Assembly: GCF_004769575.1 (NCBI RefSeq)
Contig: NZ_RQGA01000017.1
Coordinates: forward strand, 62,001 to 126,000
Length of the DNA: 64,000 nucleotides
Direction of reading: 5' to 3'
DNA from: Leptospira perdikensis
GTDB lineage: Bacteria; Spirochaetota; Leptospiria; Leptospirales; Leptospiraceae
The notes below the pieces were generated by a model. The model had not been told where the DNA came from. It was given only the letters and a program-made list of their open reading frames with translations, and ran no database searches. Positions 55,933 to 64,000 of the stretch are shown piece after piece. Every line of letters starts with the position of its first letter. The stretch's first letter is position 1. A program made the position numbers and the translations under genes.

Positions 55933-56434
55933 AAATGAAGTGAAGGTGAAACTTCGAGGTGAAACGGAAGTTGTATTTACACGTTACTTCGACGCACCAA
56001 GGGAATTGGTGTTTGATTGTCACACCAAACCTGAGTTAATGAAAAAATGGCTAATTGGTCCCGAAGGTATGGTTCTTGATACTTGCGAACAAGATCTAAA
56101 AGTAGGTGGCAAATACCTCTATCTTTATGTAGACCAAAAAGGAAACAAATCCGGTGTTTATGGAACATTTCGTGAAGTGGTTGTTCCTGAAAAACTAGCC
56201 AATACCGAAAATTACATTTTTGAAATGTCGGCTTTTGATCCGAATGCACCCGAAGATCCGAACGCAACTTTCGAATCTCGTACCTTTACTACGGAAGGGA
56301 ACAGGACACTGATGACACATGTGTGCCGATATGCTTCTGCTGAAGTGTGTAAGATGATGGTAGAATCTGGCGCAGCAGATGGAATGGCGGAGTGTTATTT
56401 GGAGTTGGATAAGTTGTTAGTAAAGATTGGATAG
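55919..56434 (+). CDS. AHSA1/SRPBCC ligand-binding protein
   Basis: The 171-residue protein has the START/SRPBCC features FTRYFDAPRELVFDCHTKPELMKKW, a middle GKYLYLYVDQKGNKSGVYGTF and a C-terminal helix DGMAECYLELDKLL. This fold has a deep hydrophobic pocket for lipids or small ligands. AAAGGAG lies before the ATG and the gene overlaps arsR by 14 bases. It may sense or handle the ligand that controls ArsR; the ligand is not known. Confidence 0.85.
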   Translation: METNKNEVKVKLRGETEVVFTRYFDAPRELVFDCHTKPELMKKWLIGPEGMVLDTCEQDLKVGGKYLYLYVDQKGNKSGVYGTFREVVVPEKLANTENYIFEMSAFDPNAPEDPNATFESRTFTTEGNRTLMTHVCRYASAEVCKMMVESGAADGMAECYLELDKLLVKIG

Positions 56435-56452
56435 GAATAGGTTCGCAATTGT

Positions 56453-56485
56453 ATCCATGCCTTTTGATTTGGTTGGGGCATGGAT
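56453..56485. terminator. stem-loop between convergent genes
   Basis: ATCCATGCC at 56453-56461 and GGCATGGAT at 56477-56485 form a perfect 9-bp stem with a 15-base loop. It sits between the AHSA1 gene and the YiiX-like gene, with no long T-run, so it is probably a bidirectional terminator. Confidence 0.45.
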
Positions 56486-56515
56486 GATTTCATTGGATTC
56501 ATCCACTAAAGGTTA

Positions 56516-57139
56516 TTAGTGCGAGATCACGGTCACTAATTCTGAAGAATCAAACATATCAACAGGAGAAATGACAGGTTCAGAATAGGGGATTTGATTT
56601 CCGTATCTTTTTTTCATTAATGTTTGGACTGGCTTTGAGGAAATATCGAAATCCTTTAAGGTTTTTAAATTACCGATTCTTATTCCTGTAAATTGATCAT
56701 AAAGTTTCCAGACGAGTTCCGTGCAGTAAATTCGGTCATCAGACCACTCGAAATAGATGTCATAATGTTTGCCGAGTAATGAATTGCCATAATCTTTCAT
56801 TTTGTGAACTGTTTCAGGATTTAAGATTTGTTTTGAATTATGAATGCGTTTGATCACATAATGATCCTTTGTTCCTCTGTGTATAAAAGAATTTAAGTCT
56901 GTTAATTTTACAGGTTCAACGGCTTCTAAAACTTTGTAAGTATTCCCATATTTGAAAATAATTCCGACATGTGTGTATCTGGATTTTGTTGCTAATTTAA
57001 TGGCCGTTGCTTGTTCAGAGAGTGATTCGTGAAAAATAATATCTCCCTCTGCTAATTTTGAAGTATCAATTAACTTTCCAAATAGTGGATTGATGGATAA
57101 GACAATCAAAAACAGTAAGAGTATGGTTCTGTGTTTCAT
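56516..57139 (-). CDS. YiiX-like permuted papain-fold cysteine hydrolase
   Basis: The 207-residue protein has a signal peptide (about 1-21). The family pattern is GDIIFHESLSEQATAIKLAT, then YTHVGIIF with the catalytic His, and later YCTELVWKLY with the catalytic Cys. His before Cys marks the circularly permuted NlpC/P60 (YiiX/YebB) group, which cleaves amide or ester bonds, probably on lipids or peptides. It is secreted or periplasmic. Divergent from nothing nearby; its upstream 146 bases hold nothing I recognise. Confidence 0.75.
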   Translation of the reverse strand: MKHRTILLLFLIVLSINPLFGKLIDTSKLAEGDIIFHESLSEQATAIKLATKSRYTHVGIIFKYGNTYKVLEAVEPVKLTDLNSFIHRGTKDHYVIKRIHNSKQILNPETVHKMKDYGNSLLGKHYDIYFEWSDDRIYCTELVWKLYDQFTGIRIGNLKTLKDFDISSKPVQTLMKKRYGNQIPYSEPVISPVDMFDSSELVTVISH

Positions 57140-57285
57140 GAATGGTTTTCTCTTTTGTATTTTCGCCTATAGGTTTGTTATGTTAGCTCGGCGTCCGTCA
57201 ATGGAAATACATACCAAAGGTGGATTGAATCACATATGTCTATCTTCAACAAGAAGTTTTGAGATTGCAATGAGTCCCGCCACTC

Positions 57286-57990
57286 CTACCAACTAATCTC
57301 TTTTTTATCCCGAAAAAATTTTCCTGTAGGTCCCTGATCCGGTAGCGTTGCTGCCCAAACAATTGTCTCTGCCCCTTTTTCGACAGGCCTTGTGGCACTG
57401 GCACCGCCCATATCCGTTTTCACCCAACCAGGACATACCGAATTGATTTTTATATTTTTTCCCACAGCTTCTACACTGGAAAGAGTTGTGAGTGCATTGA
57501 TGGCAGTTTTAGAAATACGGTAGGCTGGATACCCGCCACCCATTTCGGATAGTTGACCCATTCCTGAACTAACATTCACAATACGACCAAAATTGTTTTG
57601 GATCATCATTGGTAAAAAAATCTGAATCATTCGGAGTGGCCCGTAAAGATTGACAAGAAGGGTTCTATGTAAGTCCTCACTTGTGGTATCAAAGAAAGAG
57701 CCGGGATCAGCAAAGATCCCCGCATTGTTTACGAGGATGTCTAATTTTCCAAAACTTCCCGTGATGGTATCGAATGCTTCGCTGATACTTTGTTCTTTGG
57801 AAACATCAAGGGAAAGGATTTCCCCTTTGCCAACGGTCTGAACTGCCGCAAGTGTATCTTCGGCTTCTCCAGGATTTCGGGAACCTATGAGAACATAGAT
57901 TCCTTGTTTTGCGAGATCGATGGAGACTTGTTTTCCAATCCCTCGGTTGGCCCCTGTGACAAGTGCAATACGTTCCTTGGATGCTTTCAT
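57286..57990 (-). CDS. short-chain dehydrogenase/reductase
   Basis: The 234-residue protein has the classical SDR set: TGANRGIGKQVS (cofactor), NNAGIF, catalytic Ser in VNVSSGMG and the YxxxK pair in YPAYRISKTA. NADP preference is likely since the segment IGSRNPGEAEDT carries an Arg. The substrate is unknown. It starts 53 bases before the stop of the lipoprotein hydrolase, in the same direction, but with its own upstream spacing. Confidence 0.9.
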   Translation of the reverse strand: MKASKERIALVTGANRGIGKQVSIDLAKQGIYVLIGSRNPGEAEDTLAAVQTVGKGEILSLDVSKEQSISEAFDTITGSFGKLDILVNNAGIFADPGSFFDTTSEDLHRTLLVNLYGPLRMIQIFLPMMIQNNFGRIVNVSSGMGQLSEMGGGYPAYRISKTAINALTTLSSVEAVGKNIKINSVCPGWVKTDMGGASATRPVEKGAETIVWAATLPDQGPTGKFFRDKKEISW

Positions 57991-58043
57991 GGAATCAAGT
58001 CTCCTTTGGTAGTTTTGATCTACCTTTCTTCTATAGACTGAAT

Positions 58044-59057
58044 CTACTTCGATTTAGAAAGCTCAGTCAGCCATTTTTCTGTTTGTGCTTCGATAAAAGC
58101 TTTGTCTGTGATCACCCACTTAGACATCAGAACGTGCATTCCATTTTCTACAGCCACCTTGCGGTTGAGTGTATTTGGAGTTTTGTCCAATCCAAAGTTG
58201 GTATATCCTTCTAACATTTTAGGAACACTTGCTGTTGGGTCTTGTTCTTTATCACTTTTATAGTAGTACAGAAGTAATGCGGGAGAAGTTACTTTTCTAA
58301 ACACATCAGGAACTGCTGCATAATTTCGTAAATCATTCACACCTGCAAGGGATGCAAAGTATTGTTCTGGGTACCAATAGTTATTTCTTTCTGGCAACAC
58401 CTTGGGATTGTTATTGTGTACGGAAGCTCGCACTTTTCCTTTGAGTAAATGAATGAAGGTAAGGCCACCCGGATAATTGAATAAATTCAAACTACTATCT
58501 ACTGGAGCGTAAAATGGATTTGCTAAAACCAAACCATCCACTTCTTCCGGGTACTCGGATGCAAGCCAAGTGGCAAGGAGTCCTCCCATAGAACTTCCAA
58601 ATACAACTACACGGTCTCCTTGAGACTGCATCATATACAAAGCTTCGCGCGAAGCGTCTAAGTAGTTGTTAAAATTTTGATCTCTTTGGTCTTCTTTGTT
58701 TGTTCCATGGCCTGGTAGGCGAAGTAGGTACGTATTGGCTTTAAATTTTTTTGCCAATTTTTCCATCACCTCTTCTCCTTCCGCACGAGAAGCACCATAT
58801 CCATGAATGTATAAAAAAGCTAAGGGAGTTTTTTTACCAAAACTGATATAACGTTCTTCGTTTCCCGGTCTATGGTTTTTTAATTTACTTTCTGCCAATT
58901 TCTCTTGGAAGTAAACTTCAAAGTTCGCATAACTTAGATTTGCTTTGGGTTCGTATTTCGGTCGTCCGGAACAGGAAATTAGGACGAAGGAAACGGTGAT
59001 AAGGAAAACAGCAGACAGCTGTCGGAGGTTGTGGAATAAAGAACACGATTTAGCCAT
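58044..59057 (-). CDS. lipoprotein alpha/beta hydrolase
   Basis: ATG 59057 gives 337 residues with a signal peptide and a lipobox FVLISC (Cys29); a longer frame from 59117 is less likely. The fold shows LYIHGYGASRAEG, elbow VFGSSMGGLLAT and a late His in ENGMHVLMSKW. It resembles monoacylglycerol lipase- or esterase-type enzymes. The lipid anchor places it at a membrane. Transcribed leftward, 119 bases from the divergent acyl-CoA dehydrogenase gene. Confidence 0.8.
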   Translation of the reverse strand: MAKSCSLFHNLRQLSAVFLITVSFVLISCSGRPKYEPKANLSYANFEVYFQEKLAESKLKNHRPGNEERYISFGKKTPLAFLYIHGYGASRAEGEEVMEKLAKKFKANTYLLRLPGHGTNKEDQRDQNFNNYLDASREALYMMQSQGDRVVVFGSSMGGLLATWLASEYPEEVDGLVLANPFYAPVDSSLNLFNYPGGLTFIHLLKGKVRASVHNNNPKVLPERNNYWYPEQYFASLAGVNDLRNYAAVPDVFRKVTSPALLLYYYKSDKEQDPTASVPKMLEGYTNFGLDKTPNTLNRKVAVENGMHVLMSKWVITDKAFIEAQTEKWLTELSKSK

Positions 59058-59176
59058 ACAAATGGAAAATTTTACAGTGTATTTGCTTTCTTGTAAAGAG
59101 AGAAAAACCCTTGGCACAGGAAGGGTCGTACGAAAAAAGGTAGTAAATACCCCATTCTCAGAAGGAACATCCCGGA

Positions 59177-60343
59177 ATGTATAGCCAATTCACAGAGCAA
59201 CAACTTGAAATCAGAGATTTAGTTCGTAACTTCGTAAAAAAAGAAATCCCACATGAAGTCGCATTGCACTGGGATGAGAAAAACCAACACCCAACAGAAC
59301 TCATCAATAAAATGCGTTCGGAACTCGGAATTAACGGTCTTGTCATTCCAGAAGAATACGGTGGATGGGGACTTGGTGCGATCGAGCAGTGTTTAGCCAT
59401 CGAGGAACTTTCTCGCGGATGCCTCGGAATCGCTCTCGGATTTGCTTACACTGGTCTTGGAATCCTTCCAATTCTAAAAGGCGCAACTCACGAACAAAAA
59501 TTAAAATGGCTTCCTGAAATTGCGGACGGAAAGTTCGGAGTTTCTTTCTGTTTGTCTGAGCCAGGTGCTGGTTCTGACGTTCCTGGTATGACCACTCGCG
59601 CTGAGAAAAAAGGCGACAAATGGATCATCAACGGAGCAAAACAATGGATCACTGGTGCATCTGATGCACAAGCCTTTACTGTATTTGCTTATACTGATAA
59701 AAATCGCGGAACACGTGGAGTTTCTTGTTTCTACGTTCCACGTAGCGCAAAAGGTCTTACTGTTGGTAAAAAAGAAGACAAACTCGGAATCCGAGCATCT
59801 TCCACTCACCAAGTTATCTTTGAAGATTGTGAAGTAGGTGAAGACGCACTCGTAGGAAAAGAAAACCTAGGTTTCGTTTACGCTCTTCAAACTTTGAATG
59901 CTTCTCGTCCGTTCGTAGCGGTTATGGGTGTGGGTGTAGCACAAGCAGCACTTGACCACGCAGCTCGTTACGCTCGTGAGAGAGAACAGTTTGGAGTTAA
60001 AATTGGAACTTTCCAAGCAGTGCAACACATGTTAGCTGATATGTCAATCAAAGTAGAAACTGCAAGAGAGATCACTTACAAAGCAGCTCGTCTTTCTGAC
60101 GCAAACGATCCTAACCTTCCAAAATACTCTGCGATTGCAAAAGCATATGCTTCTGAATGTGCGGTTCAGTGTGCTACTGACGCAGTTCAAATTTTTGGTG
60201 GATACGGATACACAAAAGAGTATCCTGTTGAGAAGTTAATGAGAGATTCAAAAATCCTCACAATCTTCGAAGGAACCACTCAAATCCAAAAGAACGAAAT
60301 TGCAGCTTACGTAATCAAAGAAGCAGCTTCTAAAAAAGACTAA
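59177..60343 (+). CDS. acyl-CoA dehydrogenase
   Basis: The 388-residue flavoprotein removes two hydrogens from an acyl-CoA in beta-oxidation or branched-chain degradation. FAD and substrate motifs are CLSEPGAGSDVPGM, WITGASDAQ, RPFVAVMGVGVAQAALDHA and FGGYGYTKEYPVEKLMRD. The catalytic Glu lies in IFEGTTQIQ, as in short- and medium-chain enzymes. A strong terminator follows. Codon choice is noticeably uniform, as in a well-expressed gene, which is impression only. Confidence 0.94.
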   Translation: MYSQFTEQQLEIRDLVRNFVKKEIPHEVALHWDEKNQHPTELINKMRSELGINGLVIPEEYGGWGLGAIEQCLAIEELSRGCLGIALGFAYTGLGILPILKGATHEQKLKWLPEIADGKFGVSFCLSEPGAGSDVPGMTTRAEKKGDKWIINGAKQWITGASDAQAFTVFAYTDKNRGTRGVSCFYVPRSAKGLTVGKKEDKLGIRASSTHQVIFEDCEVGEDALVGKENLGFVYALQTLNASRPFVAVMGVGVAQAALDHAARYAREREQFGVKIGTFQAVQHMLADMSIKVETAREITYKAARLSDANDPNLPKYSAIAKAYASECAVQCATDAVQIFGGYGYTKEYPVEKLMRDSKILTIFEGTTQIQKNEIAAYVIKEAASKKD

Positions 60344-60381
60344 TTCGAATATTCAAATAGAATACCGAATGGTTTTAAAAG

Positions 60382-60413
60382 AACCCTCTGGCGATTGTCA
60401 GGGGGTTTTTTTA
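60382..60413 (+). terminator. Rho-independent terminator of the acyl-CoA dehydrogenase gene
   Basis: AACCCTCTG at 60382-60390 pairs with CAGGGGGTT at 60400-60408 (one G-T pair), followed by a run of seven Ts. It lies about 40 bases after the stop codon. Strong match to an intrinsic terminator. Confidence 0.8.
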
Positions 60414-60470
60414 TTTTGGGCGAAGATTTGGGTTTGGTTGGATCGGCGGTACTGGATTGGATGTAGGTAT

Positions 60471-60513
60471 CCCCACCCTGAATTGGGTGGGGTGCGTCCA
60501 CCCGCCACCCAAT
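60471..60513. repeat. GC-rich alternative-hairpin island
   Basis: CCCCACCC at 60471-60478 pairs with GGGTGGGG at 60485-60492. The same GGGTGG can instead pair in ATTGGGTGG (60482-60490) with CCACCCAAT (60505-60513). The two hairpins are mutually exclusive. The segment is much richer in G and C than its surroundings and does not code for a protein. It lies between the acyl-CoA dehydrogenase terminator and a GNAT gene. Confidence 0.55.
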
Positions 60514-60602
60514 GACTTCCCTATACAACACCAGCCAAATTCTCTCCACTTAAAAAATATATTTGCAAATTTTAATATTACGAAGTTCATCTTTTTACAA
60601 TT

Positions 60603-61073
60603 ATGGAGCAAAATTTCACAATTCGCGTGGTAGAAACCTTAGATTCAAATTCCAGACTTTGTTTGAATCATCTTTGGGAAGAAATTCAAAATCGATATGG
60701 ATTCCGGGCCCCCAACCCAATGGATTTCCTCGATTTTTTACCGCCTAAAGGTAAGTTTTTTATCGCTGAAAATCGTGAAACAAATGAAGTAATGGGCTCG
60801 GCCGCTTATACAAAGTTCAATGATGTGCAGTGTGAGTTGGATGCGGTTTATGTATTTCCCAAGTTCAGAAAAAATAATATCGCCAAATCTTTGTTAGTTG
60901 ATCTGGAAAAACAAGCTCAAATGGATCATTATTCTTCCATGATTCTACGAGCGGGTGCACCACAACCAGAAGCGCTTACTTTATACAAAAACTTTGGATT
61001 CAAAGAAATCCCAACATTTGGGAAATGGGTTTCAGATCCTACAGCCATTTGTTTTGAGAAAAAAATAACCTAA
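60603..61073 (+). CDS. GNAT family N-acetyltransferase
   Basis: The 156-residue protein has the GNAT signature: AVYVFPKFRKNNIAKSLLVD as the acetyl-CoA loop, then ALTLYKNFGFKEIP. The MFXG-like arrangement (AGAPQPEALTLY) fits the small-molecule acetyltransferase type. The ATG follows a TTTTTACAATT stretch without a good ribosome site. It is flanked on both sides by GC-rich inverted-repeat islands, which could mark a mobile or inserted unit. Substrate unknown. Confidence 0.85.
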   Translation: MEQNFTIRVVETLDSNSRLCLNHLWEEIQNRYGFRAPNPMDFLDFLPPKGKFFIAENRETNEVMGSAAYTKFNDVQCELDAVYVFPKFRKNNIAKSLLVDLEKQAQMDHYSSMILRAGAPQPEALTLYKNFGFKEIPTFGKWVSDPTAICFEKKIT

Positions 61074-61087
61074 ATATTTTTCTTTGG

Positions 61088-61185
61088 CCGCCCGGGCGGG
61101 CTACTCCGGAGTCCGCGTTCGCTCCACCCTGATTTGTCTTTTTGCCAAATCAGGGTGCCTACGGCATCCTTCGTATCCCTGGCGG
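61088..61185. repeat. GC-rich inverted-repeat island
   Basis: Three perfect inverted repeats lie in 70 bases: CCGCCCGGGCGG (61088-61099), ACTCCGGAGT (61103-61112), and CACCCTGATTTG (61125-61136) with CAAATCAGGGTG (61146-61157, 9-base loop). GGCGG at 61181-61185 could pair back with CCGCC at 61088-61092. The block is G+C-rich in an AT-rich genome and is probably a short interspersed repeat element; copies elsewhere could not be checked. Confidence 0.55.
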
Positions 61186-61296
61186 TTTCCATCCATCTTT
61201 ACAATGTTAGATTTTCTATTTTTAAGTTAAAAAAAGGCTGACTTCCATTTCTTTGTCTGACAGAATCATACTTCTGTTTAGGGGGTATGACTTTTT

Positions 61297-63108
61297 GTGG
61301 AAAAAAAAGAGAATGATCATATAACCCCTCATTCTGCCTTAACAGGAGAAGAGAAAAATCACAAACTCATCCTTCGCCAAATGGAAACATTGGGAAAACT
61401 CGGGCATTGGGAAGTAAACTTCGTTAACCAAACCTTACATTGGTCAGAGGGAGTATTTCGTATTTTAGAAATGGATCCGTCAAATATGCCGGTGGACTTA
61501 GAAAATGGATTTTTATCTGTTCATCCTGATGACCGAGAACGGGCCGTCAAACATATGCAAGACGTTTTAGAAACGGGAATCGACTACGATTTAGAATGTA
61601 GATTGATTACCACAACAGGAAAAGTTAAAATCATTCACTCTCTTGCCGAAGTTGTTCGAGGTACTAAGAACGAAGCTCTGCAAATTGTCGGAATTTTCCA
61701 GGACATCACCGAACAAAGAGAAGCCTATCAAAATCTTTTGCATAAGGAACTCAGACTCAGCACCATCCTCCAATCTGAACCGGAATGTGTGAAAGTAGTT
61801 TCCCCGGAAGGAATCCTGATCGAAATGAATCCTGCTGGTTTACAAATGATAGAAGCCGACAACCCAGAAGATGCTTTGGGTCAAAAAGTAGAAAACTTAA
61901 TCTATCCAGAGGATTTGGTATTTTATCAATCCTTACATAAAAATGCCCTCCAAGGAATCCAGTCCAGTGCACGGTTTCGAATCATCGGTCTGAAAGGAAC
62001 CAAACGTTGGATGGAAAGTACAGCCGTTCCACTTACCAACCAATCAGGAGAGATCATCTCTGTACTCAGTGTCACTCGTGATATATCTGAAAAAGTAAGT
62101 GCAGAAGAAAATCTGATTCGTATTAAAAAAAACCAAGAAGCCCTGATCAACGGAACCTCTGACTTAATTTGGTCGCTAGACTCTAACTTCCGTTTGATTG
62201 CTGCCAACCAATCTTTTTTGGATGTGATGGGTTTTCTCCTCGGATCCGTTGCCAAAGAAGGAGATTCTGTTCTTATTTTAAACCAAGGGGAAGCTTTTTA
62301 TGAAAAGTGGAAAGGTTATTATGAAAGAGGATTATCTGGCGAAACTTTTAAAACATACGAAAGGTTTTTAAGTCCGATTACAGGAAAAGAGGAACACCGC
62401 GAAGTATTTTTTAATCCTATCAGAAATACAAACCAAGATATCACAGGTCTTGCCTGTTTTTCTAAAGACATTACCGATTTAATGGTGAAACGAATGGAAC
62501 TTGTTTCGAGCGAGAGAAGGTATCGTGCTCTTGTTGAAAATGGGGCAGATGCCATTGCCATTCTTACCACAAACGGTTATGCTAAATATGTTTCTCCATC
62601 CATTACCAAAGTTCTGGGATATTCAGAATCCGAAGCTATGGAGATGAATTTATTTGATATCCTCCATCCTGATGATGTTCCCAAAATCAAAAAAAGATTG
62701 GAAGAGGTTGTAACCCTTCCAGAAGGAAATTCCCTTCCGAGCCATAATTTTAGAGTCAAACACCAGAATGGTTCTTGGAGGTGGATGGAATCCACAATCA
62801 CCAACTTACTGGAGGATGAAAGTATCGGTGGGATTGTGGATAATTTTCATGATGTGACTGAACGAGTTGTCCAGATTACGGCCATTCAAACTCAAAATGA
62901 AAAACTTAAGGCCATTGCTTGGACCCAGTCCCATGTGGTGCGAAATCCTTTGGCCAAACTTATGGGAATTGTGGATCTGATCAAAACGGGAACCTTATCT
63001 CCCGCAGAAGAGAAAAAAAGTCTAGACCACCTAATGGATTCGGCAAAGGAACTAGACGAAATCATCCAAGACATTGTTCTAAAATCCCAAAGAGTCATAG
63101 TTCCCTGA
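61297..63108 (+). CDS. multi-PAS signalling protein with DHp-like end and no ATPase domain
   Basis: The GTG start has GGGGGT 11 bases before it, a weak match; an ATG at 61287 is out of frame. The 603-residue soluble protein has four PAS domains at about 30-145, 150-265, 275-395 and 405-530, with PAC-type endings such as VRGTKNEALQIVGIFQDITE and KRWMESTAVPL. Residues 537-603 look like a DHp helix pair: AWTQSHVVRNPLAKLMGIV, with His546 where phosphorylation would occur. No N, G1 or G2 box of a HATPase follows. It would need a partner kinase, or it acts by binding. Confidence 0.75.
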   Translation: MEKKENDHITPHSALTGEEKNHKLILRQMETLGKLGHWEVNFVNQTLHWSEGVFRILEMDPSNMPVDLENGFLSVHPDDRERAVKHMQDVLETGIDYDLECRLITTTGKVKIIHSLAEVVRGTKNEALQIVGIFQDITEQREAYQNLLHKELRLSTILQSEPECVKVVSPEGILIEMNPAGLQMIEADNPEDALGQKVENLIYPEDLVFYQSLHKNALQGIQSSARFRIIGLKGTKRWMESTAVPLTNQSGEIISVLSVTRDISEKVSAEENLIRIKKNQEALINGTSDLIWSLDSNFRLIAANQSFLDVMGFLLGSVAKEGDSVLILNQGEAFYEKWKGYYERGLSGETFKTYERFLSPITGKEEHREVFFNPIRNTNQDITGLACFSKDITDLMVKRMELVSSERRYRALVENGADAIAILTTNGYAKYVSPSITKVLGYSESEAMEMNLFDILHPDDVPKIKKRLEEVVTLPEGNSLPSHNFRVKHQNGSWRWMESTITNLLEDESIGGIVDNFHDVTERVVQITAIQTQNEKLKAIAWTQSHVVRNPLAKLMGIVDLIKTGTLSPAEEKKSLDHLMDSAKELDEIIQDIVLKSQRVIVP

Positions 63109-63173
63109 ATTTATTCTAACGGGCTGGTTTATTTTATCTTGCTTCTTGTACTAAATTAGTTCTAATTCGTGCC

Positions 63174-63761
63174 ATGGTTTTCTCAACATTTCTTTCGGAC
63201 TTAGTCCTTTCCTTAGTTTCCCTGGCGATGGCTTATCGGTTCGTCGGGAAGTCTCCCATTCCGTCTCGTTCCGCTTTGTATGGATTTGCCATCATCGGAA
63301 TTTCAGCAGGACTTGGTTCCATTCACTTCCTCGGAATCAATACATTAGATTCTATCTATCGTTTTTTTGTCGGATTGTCTGGATGTGTGGGTGTTCCTCT
63401 TTTAGGATTGGCATTCTTTCATTTCACCTTTCGTTCTTTGTCGGAAAAAACTTTTTTCCTTTTCATCGCTGTCGCGTTTCTTCTCTACTTAGCATTTTCT
63501 TATCTCTATCCATTGGGTATTTATTCGACAGTAGTTGGTGGAATTGCGATGTTTATCATCCTGATTAGTTCTCTAGTACGATTCCCTAGAAAATCAAATG
63601 CTGCTGTGATGGGAATCATTGGTTCTGTTTTGTTTATTGTTGCAGGACTCGTGATTGGTACTAAGGGATCAACCGGAACCATTTTGAATGTTGATATCTT
63701 TCATATCTTACTTGCGATTGCCAATTACTGCATAGCAGAGGGAATCAAAAAATTAAGCTAG
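63174..63761 (+). CDS. unknown six-helix membrane protein
   Basis: The 195-residue protein is almost entirely membrane helices (about six), with few charges (KKTFF, RFPRKSN). I recognise no family with certainty; layout resembles small integral membrane proteins of unknown function such as DUF6962. It follows the PAS protein by 65 bases on the same strand and precedes a GAF protein. Confidence 0.5.
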   Translation: MVFSTFLSDLVLSLVSLAMAYRFVGKSPIPSRSALYGFAIIGISAGLGSIHFLGINTLDSIYRFFVGLSGCVGVPLLGLAFFHFTFRSLSEKTFFLFIAVAFLLYLAFSYLYPLGIYSTVVGGIAMFIILISSLVRFPRKSNAAVMGIIGSVLFIVAGLVIGTKGSTGTILNVDIFHILLAIANYCIAEGIKKLS

Positions 63762-63804
63762 ATTAAAAGAGAGGAGTTTTCAGAATATATTTCCACGTGT
63801 GACT

Positions 63805-64000
63805 ATGGAAAACTTCTCTAATTCAACATTAGAAAAAATACTAAAACTCCAAACAGAATTAACTGCTACCAAACCAGATGTACCTCATTTATTAGATCTC
63901 ATCACGATTCGTGCAAAAGAGATCACTGGTTCAAGCGGTGCTGTATTTGAACTTGTAGAAGGTGAAGATATAGTTTACCGTGCAGCAAGTGGTATTGCAG
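63805..64000 (+). CDS. GAF-domain protein, N-terminal part
   Basis: The frame opens at ATG 63805 and stays open to the right edge, so only about 65 residues are seen. After a short helix, the stretch LLDLITIRAKEITGSSGAVFEL and the following YRAASGIA are the opening of a GAF domain. Such a start often leads into a GGDEF or histidine kinase output, but that lies outside the window. Same strand as the PAS and membrane genes before it. Confidence 0.7.
   Translation, partial: MENFSNSTLEKILKLQTELTATKPDVPHLLDLITIRAKEITGSSGAVFELVEGEDIVYRAASGIA

Noticed and set aside
57140..57285. Gene or RNA in the gap before the YiiX-like gene
   Set aside because: The 146 bases hold short open frames only, with no tRNA fold, promoter pair or known repeat that I could support.

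Overview
The window looks like chromosome of a spirochaete of the genus Leptospira, probably from the saprophytic (L. biflexa-like) side; this is inferred, since no rRNA or other marker gene is present. The support is AT-rich DNA, many secreted lipoproteins with loose lipoboxes, FecR/PEGA/TPR envelope proteins, a eukaryotic-type isocitrate dehydrogenase, and many GAF, PAS and cyclase signalling proteins among housekeeping genes. I count 56 protein genes. The first is cut by the left edge and the last by the right edge. I saw no rRNA, tRNA, IS element, prophage or CRISPR array. No gene-free stretch exceeds 300 bases; the longest are 60344-60602 and 61074-61296, and both hold GC-rich inverted repeats.

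1-6.6 kb: end of an acyl-CoA ligase, an M23 peptidase, then a rightward cluster of sigma factor, unknown beta-rich protein, CHAT protease with intact His/Cys, and a Cys-cluster protein. This cluster is the best candidate for an undescribed system. A small phasin-like gene follows on the minus strand behind a promoter region with three TGC-N3-GCA palindromes.

6.6-16.4 kb: coupled mtnA-msrA; a leftward four-gene run (GAF/degenerate-GGDEF membrane protein, CheX-like protein, alpha/beta hydrolase, FapA-type DUF342 protein); a methyltransferase, dihydrolipoyl dehydrogenase, an SH3-like lipoprotein and another alpha/beta hydrolase.

16.4-32.3 kb: an ArnE-like four-helix transporter beside an alkaline-phosphatase-superfamily enzyme with Thr at the nucleophile position; a 1409-residue Calx-beta repeat lipoprotein; an AMACR-like CoA-transferase-fold enzyme; an SbcD/SbcC-like pair whose SbcC partner has membrane helices; thiol peroxidase; a fatty-acid desaturase; a sensor histidine kinase.

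32.3-44.8 kb: rsgA; three translationally coupled lipoprotein genes (FecR, PEGA, TPR) behind a good promoter; trmB; an MBL-fold hydrolase; unknown genes; icd with a clear terminator.

44.8-64 kb: a class III nucleotide cyclase behind a secreted protein; GNAT enzymes; a rhomboid-like protein lacking the catalytic His, co-directional with an Imm5-like protein; a solute:sodium symporter; an LLM flavin oxidoreductase coupled to an aldo/keto reductase; a DUF4180 protein; an ArsR-AHSA1 pair with a palindrome over the start codon; a YiiX-like cysteine hydrolase; an SDR; a lipoprotein hydrolase; an acyl-CoA dehydrogenase; a GNAT gene between two structured GC-rich islands; and a multi-PAS protein with a DHp-like end but no ATPase domain, followed by a membrane protein and a GAF protein running off the edge.
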